Made by a program: the position numbers and the translations under genes | In this document: one piece after another, positions 5,667 to 5,686 of the stretch | How positions within the stretch are numbered: the stretch's first letter is position 1 | Layout: each line of letters begins with the position of its first letter | The notes under the pieces: generated by a model | The model's input: only the letters and a program-made list of their open reading frames with translations | Told to the model about the DNA's origin: nothing | The model's database searches: none | Assembly: GCA_013820975.1 (NCBI GenBank) | Contig: JACDHQ010000167.1 | Coordinates: 1 to 5,686, forward strand | Reading direction: 5' to 3' | Origin: Gemmatimonadaceae bacterium | GTDB lineage: Bacteria; Gemmatimonadota; Gemmatimonadetes; Gemmatimonadales; Gemmatimonadaceae | DNA: 5,686 nt

Positions 5667-5686
5667 ACGCTGCTTCCGGACGTCCG

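Noticed and set aside
5677..5686. Palindrome CGGACGTCCG at the right edge as the start of a terminator after the receptor
   Set aside because: The window ends within it; no loop or T-run can be seen, so it cannot be supported.

Overview
The window is a high-GC stretch of a Gram-negative (diderm) bacterial chromosome. LolA-type lipoprotein trafficking and a TonB-dependent outer-membrane receptor both require an outer membrane. The base composition, the style of the genes and the LSSGER form of the SMC signature would fit Gemmatimonadota, but that placement is a guess from general resemblance and was not tested.

Left part (1-3120): four genes on the + strand, packed like one operon. They are the C-terminal end of an SMC chromosome-condensation ATPase (cut by the left edge), a small RNase Z/ElaC-like metallo-beta-lactamase-fold hydrolase, a Thermotoga-type DAHP synthase with an N-terminal ferredoxin-like regulatory domain (first step of the shikimate pathway), and a secreted LolA-family lipoprotein carrier. 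Gaps are 13 bp, a 1-bp overlap (TAATG) and 7 bp. The functions (chromosome organisation, hydrolase, aromatic amino acid synthesis, envelope biogenesis) do not form one pathway, so this looks like a housekeeping co-transcription unit.

Middle (3121-3563): a 443-bp intergenic region with more structure than a plain spacer. It holds a clear intrinsic terminator (3247-3275), a long imperfect inverted repeat whose arms (about 3143-3207 and 3358-3422) can pair as a + strand RNA with many G.U pairs, a candidate promoter (3424-3452), and a textbook TPP (thiamin pyrophosphate) riboswitch aptamer (3464-3560).

Right part (3564-5666): a complete 700-residue TonB-dependent receptor directly downstream of the TPP aptamer. 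Its Shine-Dalgarno sequence is the conserved 3' end of the aptamer, so thiamin repletion should block its translation directly. The most likely role is outer-membrane uptake of thiamin or a thiamin precursor. The last 20 bp hold no gene.

The two points most worth following up are the aptamer-embedded ribosome binding site controlling a putative vitamin B1 receptor, and the unexplained foldback element between lolA and the riboswitch.
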